Position numbers and translations under genes: made by a program
Assembly (NCBI GenBank): GCA_013054445.1
Contig: JAAMPI010000034.1
Span: 24,660 to 88,659 of the forward strand
Direction of reading: 5' to 3'
DNA: 64,000 nt
DNA from: Cudoniella acicularis
Taxonomy: Eukaryota; Ascomycota; Leotiomycetes; Helotiales; Helotiaceae
Shown: positions 35,610 through 47,316 of the stretch, piece after piece
How positions within the stretch are numbered: position 1 is the first letter of the stretch
How the letters are laid out: each line of letters begins with the position of its first letter
Notes under the pieces: model-generated
Database searches by the model: none
Seen by the model: only the letters and a program-made list of their open reading frames with translations
What the model was told of the DNA's origin: nothing

Positions 35610-36147
35610 ATGCGCAGCTCATCACTCCTTATCCTGGCGCTGTCAGCCCTCTCTTCCGCCCTTCCCACCTGCGAGACACCCCAAGGCTTCACAATCAACG
35701 GCTTCACCACATTCACACCCGCGGCCGGGAATGTCAACCCTGCTGAAGTCTCCTTCAGTGTCTCCGATGACCAGAACTCCACAAACTTAACGTTTTGCTC
35801 TCACGCTGGAGACTTCCAAGCTGATGTACCTGTGGTCTGTGACAATGGCAGTACGGAATTCCTCTGGGACGGTGGATCTCTGACCATTGGTGTGACTTAT
35901 ACACCTTGTTCTGGCGCGTAAGTTCCTCATCTCGGAAATTTCGACTCCTGCTGTAACAATGTACTTTTGTTATAAACACATACTAACTTATGGCGATAGT
36001 GTGTCAGCTCAGGCATTTGGTAACGTTACCGTCAGTGTGTTCTGCTTTCCTAGCGAACCACCTATCCCGAATGGCTTTGGAACAGAGTGTGAGACTCCAA
36101 CTGGACAGGTCTCAGGGTCTTTCTCAAGAAGCACATTGCTCGCTTGA
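35610..36147 (+). CDS. Small secreted cysteine-containing protein (effector-like), 151 aa
   Basis: Exons 35610..35917 and 36000..36147 join over an 82-nt intron (GTAAGT, TACTAAC, GATAG). The N-terminus MRSSSLLILALSALSSALP is a strong signal peptide with cleavage near residue 18. The mature part holds six cysteines (PTCETP, LTFCSH, VVCDN, YTPCSG, VFCFPS, TECETP), enough for three disulfides, is otherwise Thr/Ser/Gly-rich, and carries N-glycosylation sites (NSTN, NVTV). It is a candidate apoplastic or cell-surface protein. It matches no effector family that I can name. Confidence 0.75.
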
Positions 36148-36699
36148 GTTGTAGTAGACGCTTGGTCCAGTGAAGAGATGTTATGAGATGGGATGAAAAC
36201 AATGATAATAGAAGATATGTAATATACATTAGAGAAGTCTTGCTTTTTAATGGTAGTCAGCATATAGAGTGTAAATAGCTCTTGAATCCATTTACTTGGC
36301 TAGGCATTTTCTGAGTTCCAAGTAACAATGAGAACCTGTTTATAAAAAGCTAGTAGTATCCTTTCGGGTGCACCCCAACTCATAGAAGATTATTAATTAT
36401 ACTACCATAAGCAGTCTGTGTTTGCCATGCCAAATAACTTGTCCAGTGCCGCCTGCGACGAAATTGAGTGATTTTACTACTGTGGTGTATTATTAACCCT
36501 ACCTAGGTAGATTCAACAGGGAGCCTGAGCAAAAACCCAATCCTACTAGTACAATGAGGAGGTAAAATCACAGTTCACGTTCAGATCTGACAAAGTTTAA
36601 ATTTACAATGGGGATTTGCAAGAAGCTGATATTCTCTTCAAAGCAAGGCTCTTCTACAAGCTCCATATTTTCTTATATGACAAAGCATCATTGGAAACT
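36148..36699. other. Intergenic
   Basis: 3' region of the secreted-protein gene and of the converging decarboxylase-family gene. No gene supported. Confidence 0.45.
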
Positions 36700-37588
36700 T
36701 CAACCGCGCTTCAGCTCCCCTTTCGCTTCCATCTCACCCAACACCCGATCCGCAACCCGAAAAGCCTCCATTCCAGCTGGCATACCGCAGTATGCTCTAT
36801 TACGCCACACTACAATTAGCACATAAACCCGATTTCCAGAATCCCAATCACATGGAAAAAAGAAAGAGGAAAGGGGAGAACTCACGTAGCCTGTAACAAA
36901 CACTCTCTAATTTCTAACTCGCTTGCTCCATTCCTCACTGCACCCCTAACATGCGTTCCCAGCTCAATCCACTTTCCCAACGCAGTCAACATTACCAGAT
37001 TAAGCATGCTTCTCGTTTTGAGTTCAAGACCTGGACGTGTCCAGATTGTGCCCCATGCTGCTTCCTATTCCTCGGGTGCTGGGATTAGTCTATTGCTACT
37101 CTACTTGGACGAACTACTATAATATTCTAGCCACATAAAACTGCTAGAATGAAGGGGAAAGAAGAAAGGTAAAGGTGGATATTTTCAAAAAGGCAAGAAA
37201 TGGAATGGATTCGAATGAAATAAGGGAAATACCGTAGCAAACTGCTGTAACGGCCTCAAGAAATCCGTGCTGCCTTTCCCCAAAGCAGCAGATACGTATT
37301 CCTCGCCCACGACTTTCTTGCGCATTTCGTAACCTTGGGCATAAAGGGATTGATGTTCAGGAGTGTCCATATTATTTTGGTTGAGTGGGACGGAAGCCTG
37401 TTGCTGAGTCTGTAAACTAGTATCAGTGTGGTGTCATTTGTACAGTGGAAAAGGAAATCAAGAATGGAATTGGATGCCAGGGTTGAAGTGGAAAAAAAAA
37501 AATGGGAGTGGGGGGGGAGGCATACGGCCTGGGTTTCCGAAGCGTTGGGTACAGCGGTGCTGCTTGAGGAGATACTTGGCTGATCCAT
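36700..37588 (-). CDS. Carboxymuconolactone decarboxylase family protein, four exons, 171 aa
   Basis: I read complement(36700..36796, 36886..37064, 37233..37409, 37526..37588), 516 nt. The core reads YAQGYEMRKKVVGEEYVSAAL...DFLRPLQQFATEAAWGTIWTRPGLELKTRSMLNL, then [40 protein letters not shown]. It carries the gamma-CMD signatures: the helix with E..W, the H-V-R-G motif, and the CGMPAG end. The family includes 4-carboxymuconolactone decarboxylase of the beta-ketoadipate pathway and AhpD-like hydroperoxidases. The lone Cys of YCGMPAG fits the decarboxylase type rather than CxxC AhpD. The substrate cannot be told. The N-terminal 35 residues are low complexity. Confidence 0.85.
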
Positions 37589-38277
37589 TGCGTTTTTCGA
37601 TCAATTGTTTCTCTCAATTGTTTATTACACAACAATCAAGCATTGTAAAGCTCTCGCTTCCTCTGCAGTGTTACGTGATTCGAACAGAAAGGGAAGTGTC
37701 GCTTGGCTGGTGCAAGGGCGAGGGCGAGACCATTGGCGTTGCGGCCAAACTTGCGGGGAACCCTGCGCTACCCCAGAAGAGGTGTGAGGCACCCCCCATC
37801 GGACTTGCCTCCAACTGGCTCGCAAGGGAGCTAGGGCGTTTAGTATGCAGTGTTTAAAATCCTGCTTGTGTCCTCCACGACTTTTATTTTGACGTCCTGT
37901 TACCATGGACGATTGATCATGGGAAGCTTGAAGCCATCGACCATGTGCAGGTAGGTATTCTAACGCAAATCATACTCGACAGTTTGTTTTGTCTTGTTTC
38001 AATTTGCATTCAACTATCGCTATGTTGGTAATCTTACATCTAGGGGACGAGCGAGGAAAGAGGCAGTGCCATCTGAAGCAGCTGAAGCCAGAAAATGCAA
38101 GAACCTCGAAAACGACAAATCAATACAGGGAATACAAATCGACGATCCAAGTCCTACCTCTCGCAAGCCCGTCTCGAACTCCAAAACAGGCATTCTATGC
38201 ATCTATCCTTCTAAAACATCGATTTTTCATCTCGAAGGATCATTCATATACATCGAGGGGTATCTTTGGGTTTCTCT
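37589..38277. other. Intergenic
   Basis: No supported gene; short frames on both strands only. It includes the promoter side of the decarboxylase-family gene and the 3' side of the peroxidase gene. Confidence 0.45.
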
Positions 38278-39468
38278 TTAGACGTTGGTTGGCTTGAAGA
38301 TTATTTTCTCAGTTGTCTCGGCGAAGGGGACACCCAGTTCGAAAAGCTTCGTGACAACTGCGGAGAAGTCCTTAAAGAAGAGTTCCTCATCCTTTGCGTA
38401 CTTATCGACGTATTGCTTGAACGACTTGTCAGATACGAGAGCCATATCGGTGGGAAGCATCATCAAGCTCTTGGTCTTCTTGTCTTCAAGCTATTGAAGC
38501 GGTTAGTCTTGTTTCTTCAAAAAGCAGGAAGGACTCTTCTAACCTGCTTGGGACCATTCCACTTCTTCCACTGCCACGTCTCACTCAGGAGCAACTTGTA
38601 GTACTCGTTTGTCACAACGGTTGGGGAGAAAGTCCAAGGTCCCTCGAAACCACTGCGAGTAGTATGGCATCGACCTAGAGCGTGAGCGCCGGAAAGGGCT
38701 ACAATTTCTTGGTCATTAAAGCCCATTCGGTAGAAGATATCTCGCAAGTGCTTGTTTCCTTGAGAAGCGTCTGGGAGACGTCCATCAGGGGTGCAAGCAG
38801 CAATGTCCTTGTCCGCACGGCCTGGTCGGAATGAGATGATTGGGCCCTGCATTTCCTGGATCGCGCACACACCAGCGAGGATCCAGAGATCAGAGTAACT
38901 GATCCATGGATACTTAGCTATTCCTTATTGTCAGCGCAGGCTCTCTGCAATTGAGGTGAGTGCACCTACCCTTAACCGGCTCCAAGAAGTCTCGCGCAGA
39001 AACCAAGCCAGCATTAGCACCATGACCCCCTTCTGGCGCAAATCTCATAGTAGCACCATTGCTACCACCGGTGCCCGTCTCTTTGTCATAGGTACCGCTC
39101 GCATGCCACGCCAATCTCACCAAGACCGGTCCATAACTTCCATCATCATAGTCGTCCTTCTCCTCCAGTCGCGCAGCGATTTCATTATACACCTTCTGGT
39201 AGTCCTCTTGCGTTGGTGTAAAGACCTTGGTTACGCCTGCGGAACCGGCGAGTGGATTCCCCTGTGAATAAAGGTAGTAGCCAACGCCTCCAGCGAGAGC
39301 GGCACCAAGACCGATCCAGACACTAGAGGAAGATGACTTCGCAGGCTCGGAGGCGTATCCACGTCGTGATTGTTGGCGGAAGGTCTGGCGTGGGAGAACG
39401 AAGGCAGTGTTTCGAGCTGAAGTTCGGAGAGCCGCTCGGGCGAAAGTGCGTGTTGCGTTGGAAGCCAT
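38278..39468 (-). CDS. CCP1: Cytochrome c peroxidase, mitochondrial, three exons, 361 aa
   Basis: I read complement(38278..38490, 38544..38917, 38970..39468), 1086 nt. It is a class I haem peroxidase that reduces H2O2 with cytochrome c in the intermembrane space. The N-terminus is a bipartite import signal: an Arg-rich presequence ([14 protein letters not shown]) followed by a membrane segment ([18 protein letters not shown], residues 50-67). The distal pocket is RLAWH (Arg118, Trp121, His122). The proximal site is [11 protein letters not shown], and the redox tryptophan lies in [10 protein letters not shown]. Length and motifs are complete. Confidence 0.95.
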
Positions 39469-40536
39469 TGTGAAGCCGTTGATCTTTGAGTCAGGTCAGA
39501 GATGGAAATAAAGTTTGCTGGGAGTGAAACAAGTGTCGGCTTCGGATGAGAAGAGTGGGTGTTCTCCGAAATGAAGGTGAAGAAGCAAAACGAACAAGAA
39601 ATGGAAGGTTGAATCACGGTCGAAAGTGGAAAGAATTATATTCGGACCCTCTGAGTCTTCGGAAATCTGTAACGGAATCCCTACCTGTATTGAGTTCGCG
39701 GAAGCCGCCGATAACGAAGCTGTGGGTCTCCGGAAGATGGTTGAAGAAGTTTTGGCCAATCAAATGGCACTGGCGAGTAATACGCGGTTCCCTGAGAGTG
39801 GGATTTTTGTTTGTAAAGCTGTTGCTGACAAATAGCTTTATTTCTACTGCTTTCCAATGTCCATCACCATGGAAGTGCACTTCATCGTGTGCTTGAGCCT
39901 CGGATCGGGGGTTTTCGCACAAGGCTGATTTTGGAGCCATTTCTGCAAGGATTTGAATTGGCAATTGTGATTGGTCATCTGATAAGGAGTCTAATTATTG
40001 GCCCAAACCTAGAGTTTGCTTTACCGAGGTGCTTCTCAAGGCTCAAGCCTGAGAGCTTCCAGGTCAAGTGTCTGAATCTTAACTATTCCTAGGATGCCAA
40101 CTAAATACCAGAGAGTGTTTGCAGTGCGGCACTCGGACAGCAACCCCACATCCTGACGGACAACCTGATTGCCTGCTCGCCCAGTCATGTTGAAGAACTG
40201 ATAGCGCATCCCATAAACTACCGGCGGCTTTCTGGGCTACTGAAAAAGCAGATCAGTCCCACCGGTACTCATAGTTCACCCTTCTCCACTTTTCCTGCTA
40301 TGGGTGTCCTACTGCTATGATGAGCGAGATGGTGTAGGCATTCTGGCAGATGTCTCCCACACGGCCGTATAGTAGTATTGAGATCCCGTATTGCTGGTGG
40401 TTTGTTGCCATGGAAAACCACACACAACCAAGGTTAATGACTGGCGACTTAAAAGTATCATGTGTCATCGAGGTCGTGGCGCTCGTTGCAGTGCTTCTCC
40501 CTTCATTTCTGTTTTTAATTCTCACTAGAATCAACT
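39469..40536. other. Intergenic
   Basis: 5' region of the peroxidase gene and 3' region of the next minus-strand gene. Open frames here lack support. Confidence 0.45.
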
Positions 40537-41546
40537 TCATCTTTCTCGTTGGATAATGTCATCTCTGCCCAAGGGTCGTGTACCGTCGTTCAATACCATA
40601 GCCTCTCTGTGGCGTCTCCGGATATGCTCTTCTTCTAAACTTTGGTCTCTCCTACGCCTGCCTTCGACCCAAACTCCGGGATCCTCTCCAGAAGTGCCCT
40701 CCCCATTGATCATTCGGACATCCCTGGGACCTGGTAAATCCCACTCGAAGTCCTGAGGAAGAAGCTTGACTTCACATAGCTTTCTGCGACCAGCCATGTC
40801 TCGAATCAGAGGTAATGTAAGCTCATTCAGTTGGTTCCGTGTACGCAAAGATTCCAGAAAGTTGATCTGCCGTTCCCTCTCATCATTTCCCCATGGCTCC
40901 TTCGCCAACCATCGTTCGACGAAACGCGCCTTTACTAAACTTTCAACGCCGAACTTGTCAACCAATTGACCGAGAATTGCAAGACATTCTTGCTCAACAG
41001 CATCTCGTAGCTGCCAATTGTCCCACTCTATGTCATACTCGTTGTGCTTGTAGTCCGTAATGCAGTATTCAAGTGCCTTTACTAAAGCAAAGTATGTCGC
41101 AGGTTTGTTAATAAGTCGAATCGTTGCTGGACACGCTGTTCAGTTGAGTAATGACCTTGAAATAGAAGCCGCAGCTTACCACTGTTCATCATATACATCA
41201 GAGTCCTGACCCCTCTTTCCCTTATATCATAATCCTGCCTAGTGATGTGCGCAAGAATGATATCGATGGTTGACCCGTCATGAATTGCTCGCTCGCAGAT
41301 GATGATCGAGGTTGTCTCCTGGATGCAGAAGTTGGGACTGTCAAGAAGTTTGTCCAAGGTACTAAGTCTCAACGAATCTTCAACTTCCTGCGTGATGTAC
41401 TGAGGCTTGTTTTCAGAGGGAGGCAAGGCAGCTGCGTCGCGATAATGGACAAGGAGGCGTCGCATTAAACCAACAACAGCGCATGTTCCAAGACCTAGGC
41501 CGAGGAAGAATAATCGATTTTGCGCGGCCGGCGATAGCGCCGCCAT
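40537..41546 (-). CDS. Membrane-anchored armadillo-like fungal protein, two exons, 318 aa
   Basis: I read complement(40537..41126, 41180..41546), 957 nt, joined at Ala (GTAAGC...GTCCAG). ATG 41546 was chosen because the frame further upstream has no ATG. Residues 12-28 (FFLGLGLGTCAVVGLM) form a single N-terminal membrane anchor. The rest is helical, with armadillo-like stretches (DKLLDSPNFCIQETTSIIICERAIHDGSTIDIIL, RERGVRTLMYMMNS) and a charged C-terminus. It resembles conserved ascomycete proteins annotated as cytoskeleton-associated or armadillo-type; the biochemical role is unknown. It shares a 225-bp promoter with the Nop14 gene. Confidence 0.75.
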
Positions 41547-41771
41547 CGTATCGACTGCATTCGCTGACCAAGTTTGGAGTTTTGACCGGCACCTCTTTGG
41601 TGTTGAAGACAAGGCAAAGCTCCAGGCCGAGCCGCAGCTTAAGGTTAATGTTCACCGCTAAATTCTGCCATCAACCAAGTGCCTGTCCAGGAATGGTCGC
41701 CGATAAGCGACGATTGCGATAAAAAAATTATTCGAAAAGTTCAAGGCACATTTTGACACACAGTATTTAGA
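41547..41771. promoter_or_regulatory. Short bidirectional promoter
   Basis: 225 bp separate the ATG of the armadillo-like gene (minus) from the ATG of Nop14 (plus). No clear TATA box, as is typical for housekeeping pairs. Confidence 0.55.
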
Positions 41772-44592
41772 ATGCCTCCCTCACAGCTCAAGAGATTGAA
41801 GGCCTCTCTTCGCGAGCAAGGACTTGTCGGACCTCAGCAGTCGAAAAAGCAGCGAAAACAAAATGCGCAAAATGGACTCAGCAAGGAAAAAAGGGTTCAC
41901 AAGAGGGTGGCCCTCGAAGGCATTCGAGAGCAATTTAATCCTTTTGAGTTTAAGATGACGGGCAAGGCTCCGAAATTTGAAGTTACCACCAATAAGGGGA
42001 AAGGCAATGGAGTTGTTAGAAGACCAGGCGTAGCAAAGGGTCTTGCTGAGGAGAGGGTATTTTCCCATTCGCAATCACATTAAACATTTTCTAATTTTAT
42101 CTTTCCAGCTCACCAAGGCTTACGAACTCGATATGCAACGCAGGAAAAAAGTTGGGGGAATAGTGGATAAGCGTTTTGGGGAGAACGACCCCTCAATGGC
42201 TCCCGAAGAGAAAATGTTGGAACGATTTACGCTCGAGAAGCAAAAACACCACAAGCACAGTTCAGCATTTGATCTAGAAGAGGAAGACTTTTCAGGAGGG
42301 CTCACGCATATGGGGCAATCTCTTTCCTTGGATGGTCCGGCAATTGCAGATGATTTCGACGAAGAAGACTTGGAGCTTTCAGATGCGGAAGATCACCCTT
42401 CGGACGAAGAAAGACAAACACGGAAACGACGTCGCTCTTCGGCCAGTGAGGGTGAAGACGGAGAAGAAGGCGAAGATGGGCTCCCCGAGCGGAAAAAGTC
42501 GAAGCAAGAAGTTATGAAAGAGTTGATTGCGAAGTCGAAACTTCACAAGTACGAACGGCAAGCCGCAAAAGACGACGATGAGGACCTGCGAGAAGAGCTA
42601 GACAAGGAGCTGCCCAATATTCACGCACTATTGCGAGAGATTGGACCGAAAACGGCGCCTCCTCCAGCGGCTGAAATACCAGGAATGAACCCCGATCGAG
42701 CGGCACTACTCAACGGAACGGACAAAATCAAGTTTGATAAGGAATACGACTTACGACTTAGGCAAATGGCTCAGGACAAGCGTTCGAAGCCCACAGAAAG
42801 AACGAAAACGGAAGATGAGAAAATAGAAGAAGAATCAAGAAAATTGCGCGAATTAGAGGCAAAGCGACAGCGTCGGATGCAAGGGGCCCCTGAAAGTAGC
42901 GACGAAGAAGATGCTTTCGAAAAGGGCGGCGAGGATGGCGAAGATGGCGAAGATTTTGGGTTAGGATCCGGTTTGAAGGCTCATCCTACGATGGCTGAGC
43001 TAGGTGTCGAGGATGAGGACGACTTTCTTCTTGATGATGACTTAATAGCAAGTGGTTCTGAACTGGAACCTTCAGAAAACGATTCGTCTGATGAAGGGTC
43101 AGAAGAAGCACAGGATGATGGCGACGAGGAATTCCTCAAAGACCTACTAACGGAAGAGGAGGCAAAACGACCAGAATTTCTCACCGGAGCAAACGCACCT
43201 ATAACTGCAACACCATTTCCTGAGAAAAACGGGATTAATGGCGATTTAGCTTACACCTTTAAATGCCCGAGATCACATGAGGAGTTTCTCGAGATCACAA
43301 AAGGGGTTGCATTGTTGGATCTGCCAACCGTCGTTCAGCGTATACGAGCTCTTTATCACCCAAAACTCAACAGCGAGAATAAGAGGAAGCTGAGTGACTT
43401 TGCTCTATCTCTTATTGATCATATATCTTACCTTGCAAGTCAGCCAGAGCAGCCACCTTTCTCAGTCTTGCAAACTCTTATTCGACACATCCACTCTTTG
43501 GCAAAAACATATCCCGTCGAGATTGCAAATTCTTTTCGCGGTCATCTAGAAGAGCTGTCAGAATCTCGATCATTGTCTCCAACACCCGGCGATTTGGTTA
43601 TTCTCACGGCTATTGGAACAATATTCCCAACTTCAGATCATTTCCATCAAGTGGTCACTCCAGCAATTCTGAGCATGGGTCGATATCTCGGTCTCAAAGT
43701 ACCCCAAAGTCTGTCCGACTATGCAACTGGTGCATACATTTGCACTCTATGTTTGAACTACCAAAGGATATCGAAACGATACGTACCCGAAGTTGCAAAT
43801 TTCATAGAAAATGCGCTCTACGTTTTGTCGCCAACCAAGCTCTCCAAATTACCTGGGATTTTTCCATATCACGAGCCCAAAATTCCTCTACGAATAGAGG
43901 ATACCCCGAAATCAACCAGAAAACTTGCATTGAGTGACTGTGTCCCGCAAGAGCTTTCTCAGGATGGAGAGGACTCTCTCAAAATTGCTTTACTGGAGAC
44001 ATATCTCTCTCTTCTTGAAGCTGCAGCAGATACGTGGACCGACAAAGCCGCTTTCACCGAAATCTTCGAGCCCACCTCAAAGATCGTACAACACTTAGGG
44101 AGCAAGAGCTGTCGGCCTAAATTGTCTTCTAAAACCCAGGTAAGCTTATCGTCTCTTCAACCGCATCCAGGACTTACTACATTGTAGAAGCATATCACAA
44201 AATTGAGCCAAAAACTCACCGTTCTACTCCAAGCTGCTCGTCTCACCCGCCGTCCCCTAGAACTACACCATCACCGTCCACTCGCCATCAAAACTGCAAT
44301 TCCTAAATTCGAAGAGTCCTACAACCCAGACAAACACTACGACCCCGACCGAGAGCGTACCGAAGCCGCCAAGTTGAAGAAGGAATACAAGAGAGAGAAG
44401 AAGGGAGCAATGAGAGAATTGAGGAAGGATGCCGGTGTCGTGGCGAGGGAGAGCTTGCGAGAGAAGAGGGAGAGAGATGCTGCGTATGAGAAGAAATATA
44501 AGAGACTCGTGGCCGAGATTCAAGGAGAGGAGGGTGCGGAGAAGAAAGCTTATGAGAGGGAAAAGGAATGGAGAAAGAAGGGGAAGAAATAA
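41772..44592 (+). CDS. NOP14: Nucleolar protein Nop14, 18S rRNA processing, three exons, 906 aa
   Basis: Exons 41772..42056, 42109..44139 and 44188..44592 sum to 2721 nt. The N-terminus has MPPSQLKRLKASLREQGL and RVALEGIREQFNPFEFK, then RPGVAKGLAEERLTKAYELDMQRRKKVGGIVDKRFGENDPSM, the Nop14 signature. Long acidic stretches (EDEDDFLLDDD, EEDFSGGLTHMG) follow, and the C-terminus is a basic coiled region (KREKKGAMRELRKDAGVVARESL). Nop14 is an SSU processome component for 40S biogenesis. Intact and of family length. Confidence 0.95.
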
Positions 44593-45334
44593 GAGAAGTA
44601 ACTCGTTGGCAGCAGACGTAAATAGGATACCATTGTTCATTACCGGCAAACCTGCCCACCCGAATGGATGCCTGTGTTGTCTGGCGAATGCAGAAGTTTT
44701 TTGTGACATCCAGGACATGGAAAATTATCGACGTGAATCACTTTGAGATGCTTCTTATTGAATAACTAGCGCACTAAATTAGCTACGCCGCTCCACATTG
44801 GCTAATCCACACTACATTCGTGTTCCCAGAAACAGAACCTCCATGCAATGATAGCTTTAGTCAAGCTTCTCGTCCATAAAATTCACAGGATTGATGACCT
44901 TCATCACTACAGAAACCACAAGTTAAGAAATGTCACTGGGAATCAGATCAACGACCCATTTCATCTTCTTCTCCATTGCTAAGTGGAAACCCCGAAACTT
45001 ACTTGTAGCTACGGCGAGCACAGGAAAACAACAAAGAGGACCACCAACATGGCACCACAGGAAACGCCACTCATGAACTCACTAACCCTAGAATACTTCT
45101 CTAGTTTCAGAGCAGAGTTAGGAACGGACTTTTTCTATATTTAGCGCTGATATCGCCTCAAAAAATCGAAGTGTTCCAAAGCTTATCCCTTCAACATTGA
45201 AATTCTGTATATCCCTTGCAATAGCCTTCGCAGCCGCCCGGCTAGCACCTTATTCTAAGGCTTCCTGCTCAATTTGACGACTGGGGAGATCATGGAGGTC
45301 ATGTCCGATCCAGATGATGGTGTCGACCCGGCCT
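44593..45334. other. Spacer between the core genes and the transposon nest
   Basis: Normal base composition at the left, with no supported gene. The change to TpA-rich sequence occurs at about 45,420. Confidence 0.5.
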
Positions 45335-46080
45335 TCTACTCGAATTCCCGCTTGAATTCCTACCCCACTTAAATTCCCGCATTTTATCCAACACAACCAC
45401 CAACTTCCAACACCTACAAAATGAGCTACGAAGACCGTATATAGAAGGCGCTAGCTGAATTAAAGAGTTTATCGAAGCCTAATTACGCCGTAGTAGCTAG
45501 AAAGTACGATCTCGAGCGTACGACGTTAGTAAAACACACTAAAGGCTAAACTACCTCTAGAGAATAGTTCTAGTCTAAGAGACACTAATGTCTTACTAAC
45601 GCCTAAGAACGTGTTCTAATTAATCAGATTAATCGTTTAACTAGGCATAAGATCCCTTTAACAAGTTTAATAGTCAAGAGCTTCGTAGAAGAGATAATTA
45701 GACGTGATATAAAGAAGGACTAGGTATCTAACTTTTATTATCGTTATTAAAATAAACTAAAAAGCTTATACTTATATAATATTAATAATTTATATATCAA
45801 GGGCGAATATAGCCCTATATATAAACTATTTTATAACTTAGTTAGGCGTTTTTTTTATATTACTTTTCTATATTTTAATAAATCTAGTTACTAATATATC
45901 TTCTTTATTATAGTTATTCTAAGTTATTAAAAAGTATAATATATCTATTAAAAATATCTATAATTAAGACGAGAGAGAGTTCCTGATTAAGCTTTTAAAG
46001 ACCTTAAAAAAGATTATATTATAAGAAATATATAAATTAGGATAAGTATATTAAGCTATATAAGATAGAAATAGAGAATT
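45335..46080 (+). mobile_element. RIP-mutated pogo/Fot1-type DNA transposon fragment
   Basis: From ATG 45421 the reading MSYEDRI*KALAELKSLSKPNYAVVARKYDLERTTL matches the helix-turn-helix start of fungal pogo/Fot1 transposases. Further on, 'YNINNLYIKGEYSPIYKLFYNL' resembles the region before their catalytic core. Nearly every TGG/CAG/CAA is now a stop. The leader has repeated AATTCCCGC motifs (45348-45390), similar to a block at 63460-63500, so these may be terminal sequences of one family. The catalytic part is missing or unrecognisable. Confidence 0.6.
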
Positions 46081-46863
46081 TATCTTACTTATAATATAAT
46101 AGCGTCGGAGGTCCGTATTACGACGCCGAAGCTACGCGATAGTTACGCGACTAGTCACGTGGCCCGGGCGGACTTCGGCTATAGTATATTCTTGCCTTAT
46201 ATAACGTATTAAGCGTATTTATCTTATAGGCGACTATTATAGTCTTTTAGCTTACCGGGTAATACGATCTAGAGCTTAATAATCTATATTATATTACTTC
46301 TTATCTATATTTCTATTACTAGATAAGCGATACCTATAGCTTTAATATATAAAAGCGAATTATATAATTTATATAATATCTATTAGAAGTCTAACTAATA
46401 GATTCGAGTATTTCGATCTTCTAATAAGAGAGAGGGCTAAATAGTCTTTAAATATATAAATGTCGACTCTAAAGACCTCTAACTATACGTAATATTTTAT
46501 TATCGTAATACTATAGTCACCTTATAATCCTAGTGAGTTATAAGTCTTAAGATTAATCAGGAGCCTAGTACCTGATAATATTAGGTGACTAGCCTAATAT
46601 TCTATTATATATATATAGGCTTAGCTAGACACGTCTATTATATACGTTTATATATAACTAATATATTAGATCTATAATAATCTATAGCTTACTATTGATT
46701 TTTATTTCCTAATACTTAAAGATAAGATCTATCTTATCTAATAGCTTATCTAGGTCAGGAAGCCTTATAAAGCGTAGAGTCTTCTAAGACGTAATAGTAA
46801 AGGCTTCTAAGTAGCGCTCTACTATTAAGAATATAGGCGCTTTAAAGCGTAAAAGAGAGCGTA
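46081..46863. other. RIP-mutated repeat DNA, unresolved
   Basis: TpA-rich DNA with CpG-bearing islands (GGTCCGTATTACGACGCCG near 46108) and CACGTGG. It may contain an LTR-like remnant, but I could not fix its ends. No frames survive. Confidence 0.4.
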
Positions 46864-47316
46864 TATTACGAATCTAGAAGCACGTATAGGCCTAGGCCTA
46901 AGGCTCGGTTATAACTAATAGGAATAATATAGAGAACTAGGGTCCTAAGTCACGGGTGTCACGTGATCAGTCATATAACATAAGCGGATAGACAGGATAG
47001 GCGGTTCTATCTAGGATAGCTAGGGAAGCCTTAGATAGCCGGGAGAGCCTTAGATAGCTAGTACTACCTAGGCTATCTATTAGTCTAAGAGATCTATATA
47101 AATAGAGAGATTTCCTTATTAGTTAAGAGCTTTATACTTAACCTTTTATAGTAATCTTATATTATACTTTAACATATCCTTACTTATAATGTGCTAAGCT
47201 TCTAAGTTAGTAACTAAACTAGTATTACTTTACCTATACTTCTATACTACTAATCTAACAGACCTCCTACTTACCTAAGACGCTATCTTTAGTTAAGTAG
47301 ACCTAGTTCTGTTATA
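46864..47316 (+). repeat. 5' LTR of Ty3/Gypsy element
   Basis: 453 bp matching 53169-53601. It starts TATTACGAAT (TGTTACGAAT with G to A) and ends CTGTTATA (from TTACA). It holds CACGTGA, a TATATAAATAG promoter-like stretch near 47095, and the run TCTAACAGACCTCCTACTTA near its end. Confidence 0.85.

Noticed and set aside
44263..44718. Minus-strand frame of 151 codons with leucine-rich stretches
   Set aside because: Complement of the Arg/Lys/Glu-rich Nop14 C-terminus; the hydrophobicity is a strand artefact.
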